A DNA stretch of 6,652 bases from an uncultured Alcaligenaceae bacterium (lineage in GTDB: Bacteria; Pseudomonadota; Gammaproteobacteria; Burkholderiales; Burkholderiaceae_B). Shown here in pieces: positions 4,727 through 6,652 of this stretch; the first letter of the stretch is position 1; the number at the start of each line of letters is the position of its first letter. The position numbers were made by a program, and so were the translations under genes. The stretch lies in NCBI GenBank assembly GCA_937897265.1, contig CALCPT010000158.1, positions 1 to 6,652 on the forward strand, in the 5' to 3' direction. The notes under the pieces were generated by a model. The model ran no database searches. It was not told the origin of the DNA and saw nothing but the letters and a program-made list of their open reading frames with translations.

Positions 4727-5650
4727 CTAAGCAGAAAAATTCAATTTCAAACCAGGTCGATCCCACTTCATTGAAACAAGCTTTCCGGTTGACGACACTG
4801 TAATGTAGGCCGTCATCAAATCTGCCCCACCAAAACAGATATTGGTCACATAGCCATCGGGTATCGGTACCGCCCGCACAAACTTACCCGCAGGCGTCAC
4901 CACCGTAATCGTGCCGGTAACTAAAGTGCCCACGCAGATATTGCCTTCACCATCAATTCCCATACTATCCAGACGATCGTAGTGCGTAAACTCGTACACT
5001 AAGCGCCCACCGTGAGGAGACGGGGTGGGCTGTTTAGCAACCTTACCCGGAGCAACAATATCAAAGGCCCAAATTCGCGCGGTTTCGGTTTCGGCGATAT
5101 AAATCACCTTGCCGTCGGGTGACATCCCAATACCATTAGGCGCGCTAATTGGATACACCACCTCGGTAATCGATTTGCCATCAATGGATGCATAGTAAAT
5201 ACCACCGTGGGCACGCGTACGATCGTATTTTTTTCCAAAATCGGTGAAGTACATACCACCTAGGGTGTCAAACACGAGGTCGTTCGGCGCAGAAAGTTTG
5301 TGCTCACCGCAATGGGTATATAACTTTGTTACCACGCCCGTGGCGAGATCGAGCCGATCAATCGAACCACCTTGATAGTCAGCCGAGGGCCCGCTTGAAG
5401 CAAAATGATTAGGTGGGTACGAATTGCCGCCATTGTTACAAATATAGATAGCCCCATCAGGCCCGCGCGCTAAACCATTTGGGCCGCCCGGGCAAGCGAT
5501 CATGTCAACGCGCCCATCAGGGTAAATGCGTTGTATACGTTGATTACGGATTTCAGTGACCAAGACTGAGCCATCTGGCAGAGCCAACGGCCCTTCAGGA
5601 AAGCCCATGTCGGTCGCAAGTACTTTAAATTCAGGTAGATCCGCACTCAT
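4727..5650 (-). CDS. SMP-30/gluconolactonase/LRE-family lactonase
   Basis: A six-bladed beta-propeller hydrolase of 307 residues from the ATG at 5650, which has GGAG six bases upstream; a TTG 18 bases earlier is a weaker start. The family (regucalcin, gluconolactonase) uses one divalent metal to open sugar or other lactones to the hydroxy acid. The expected metal and active-site residues are visible: Glu19 in GFPEGPLALPDGS, Asn123 in SAPNDLVFD, Asn172 in SAPNGIGMSPDGK and Asp228 in LDSMGIDGEGN. No signal peptide is present, so it is cytoplasmic. It follows a GMC oxidoreductase by 87 bases on the same strand; GMC enzymes that oxidise a cyclic hemiacetal would yield a lactone for this enzyme, a plausible two-step oxidation-hydrolysis pair. 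The actual substrate is unknown. The stop is close to a hairpin shared with the convergent small gene. Confidence 0.92.
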   Translation of the reverse strand: MSADLPEFKVLATDMGFPEGPLALPDGSVLVTEIRNQRIQRIYPDGRVDMIACPGGPNGLARGPDGAIYICNNGGNSYPPNHFASSGPSADYQGGSIDRLDLATGVVTKLYTHCGEHKLSAPNDLVFDTLGGMYFTDFGKKYDRTRAHGGIYYASIDGKSITEVVYPISAPNGIGMSPDGKVIYIAETETARIWAFDIVAPGKVAKQPTPSPHGGRLVYEFTHYDRLDSMGIDGEGNICVGTLVTGTITVVTPAGKFVRAVPIPDGYVTNICFGGADLMTAYITVSSTGKLVSMKWDRPGLKLNFSA

Positions 5651-5737
5651 ATTTAGCTCCAACAACAATTTTCATGAAATTAAAACGGTGAACTCGGCGT
5701 CTCAGTCTATTTGGAGTGATCCTCAAGCCAAAGGTAC

Positions 5738-6652
5738 TTATTGATTTTTTAGAATCATCTCTGCCGCTTTCTCGGCAATCATCATGGTCGAGGCGCACGT
5801 ATTCGCCGACACAATATTTGGCATGATTGAAGCATCCACGACACGTAAGCCCTGCAGGCCGTGAACGCGCAATTGTGCATCGACCACATCGCCTTGTTCT
5901 GCACTCGGCCCCATGCGCGCCGTACCGTTCAAATGATAAGACGACACTCCATAGCGTCGAATGTAATCGAGCATTTCATCGTCGCGCTCAACCTGTACAC
6001 CAGGCATTGATTCACCGACCGAGTATTGTGCTAACGCTTGCGTCTTTAATAGTTGACGGGCAAGCCGCATGCCATCAAGCAAAACGCGGCGGTCATTTTC
6101 GTGCTTGAGGTAGTTAGGCTGTATGACTGGCGCTTCAAACGGGTCGGTCGACCGAGCGTGCACATAGCCCATACTTTCGGGGCGATGTTGCCAGACCCCG
6201 CAAGTCATGCCCGGATATTTGTCTAACAAACCAACGTAACCCTCGCGGTAGCTTGCCGGAGAGAACACTCCTTGCAAGTCTGGGCGAGCTAGTCCTTGGC
6301 GAGACTGCCAAAAAAAGTGAACCAACGAGGGGCTAAGCGCCAAGATGCTTGGTTGTTTAAACAGCCATCTTGCGACTTGCCCCCAAAGGCGCGGTGCCCG
6401 TGCGAGCTCATTGATGGTGGCAATCCCTTGTACTTTCGCGACCACACGAATCGAAAAATGATCTTTTAAATGATCGCCTACTCCAGACAGATCATGCAGC
6501 ACAGATACGCCTAAACTTGCTAACACGCTAGCAGGGCCAACGCCCGACAACTGCAAGAGCTTCGGTGTATTTAATGCCCCAGCACAAAGCAAGACTTCAC
6601 GCCGCGCGCTCACCGCATGGCGCGCACCGCCTTTACCTCCGCGTACGTACTC
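5738..6652 (-). CDS. GMC-family FAD-dependent oxidoreductase (5' end outside window)
   Basis: The last 304 residues of a glucose-methanol-choline family flavoenzyme; the FAD-binding GxGxxG N-terminus lies beyond the right edge. A frame stays open through 6652 (visible start EYVRGGKGG), so the GTG at 6613 is not the start. The second GMC signature GALNTPKLLQLSGVG is at visible residues 25-39. The catalytic His240 is in SSYHLNGTARMG, and the paired Asn284 is in the C-terminal SANTCAST after VVDASIMPNIV. This is the His/Asn pair of choline-dehydrogenase-like members, which oxidise alcohols to aldehydes or hemiacetals to lactones and pass electrons to a quinone or oxygen. GMC proteins usually have about 530-560 residues, so roughly 230 are missing. 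The lactonase gene lies 87 bases downstream and is probably co-transcribed. That spacer holds the 10-bp palindrome TTTCATGAAA at 5670-5679 and no clear terminator. The substrate is unknown. Confidence 0.92.
   Translation of the reverse strand, partial: EYVRGGKGGARHAVSARREVLLCAGALNTPKLLQLSGVGPASVLASLGVSVLHDLSGVGDHLKDHFSIRVVAKVQGIATINELARAPRLWGQVARWLFKQPSILALSPSLVHFFWQSRQGLARPDLQGVFSPASYREGYVGLLDKYPGMTCGVWQHRPESMGYVHARSTDPFEAPVIQPNYLKHENDRRVLLDGMRLARQLLKTQALAQYSVGESMPGVQVERDDEMLDYIRRYGVSSYHLNGTARMGPSAEQGDVVDAQLRVHGLQGLRVVDASIMPNIVSANTCASTMMIAEKAAEMILKNQ

Noticed and set aside
1..6652. CRISPR array, tRNA/rRNA, insertion sequence or phage genes
   Set aside because: No regularly spaced repeats, no transposase or integrase motifs, and no structured RNA pattern seen on either strand by reading; a covariance-model search was not possible.

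Overview
The window looks like a piece of a betaproteobacterial (Burkholderiales-type) chromosome or metagenomic contig of roughly 50% GC. The evidence is an orphan Bug/TctC-type periplasmic solute receptor, a GcvA-like LysR regulator, a YfcG-type glutathione transferase and a short-chain dehydrogenase followed by a split transketolase, a mix common in that order. This placement rests on family knowledge, not on a search. No phage, insertion sequence, CRISPR array, tRNA or rRNA is visible.

Layout, left to right. (a) 1-317: a damaged or chimeric end. The first 37 codons of an alphaproteobacterial NtrX-like response regulator (+ strand) run into the first 69 codons of a transketolase N-terminal subunit (- strand), each cut mid-domain at the same point near 111. 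(b) 111-1080: the transketolase lies 10 bases downstream of an SDR oxidoreductase on the - strand, forming an operon. (c) 1215-2117: a LysR regulator diverges from the SDR across a shared promoter region. (d) 2110-4248: a - strand group reading NTF2-like/DUF4440 secreted protein, then Bug-type receptor, then YfcG-like GST. The GST overlaps the regulator's 3' end tail to tail, with an unusual set of nested inverted repeats. (e) 4249-4458: a regulatory spacer with two adjacent 21-bp inverted repeats and a good promoter whose predicted start of transcription coincides with the start codon of a small coiled-coil/membrane protein (4459-4689, +). (f) 4692-4713: a perfect hairpin between convergent genes. 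(g) 4727-6652: a GMC oxidoreductase (5' end beyond the window) followed by an SMP-30/gluconolactonase-type lactonase, both on the - strand.

Taken together the intact genes look like an accessory catabolic region: a receptor for a small carboxylate-like solute, two oxidising enzymes (GMC and SDR), a lactonase that could hydrolyse a lactone made by an oxidase, a transketolase for carbon-skeleton handling, a GST, and a LysR switch. The substrate cannot be read from the sequence. I found no clearly new multi-gene system. The most interesting items are the competing inverted repeats at the LysR/GST overlap, the probable leaderless small membrane protein with its upstream palindromes, and the mosaic left end, which is most simply an assembly or amplification chimera.
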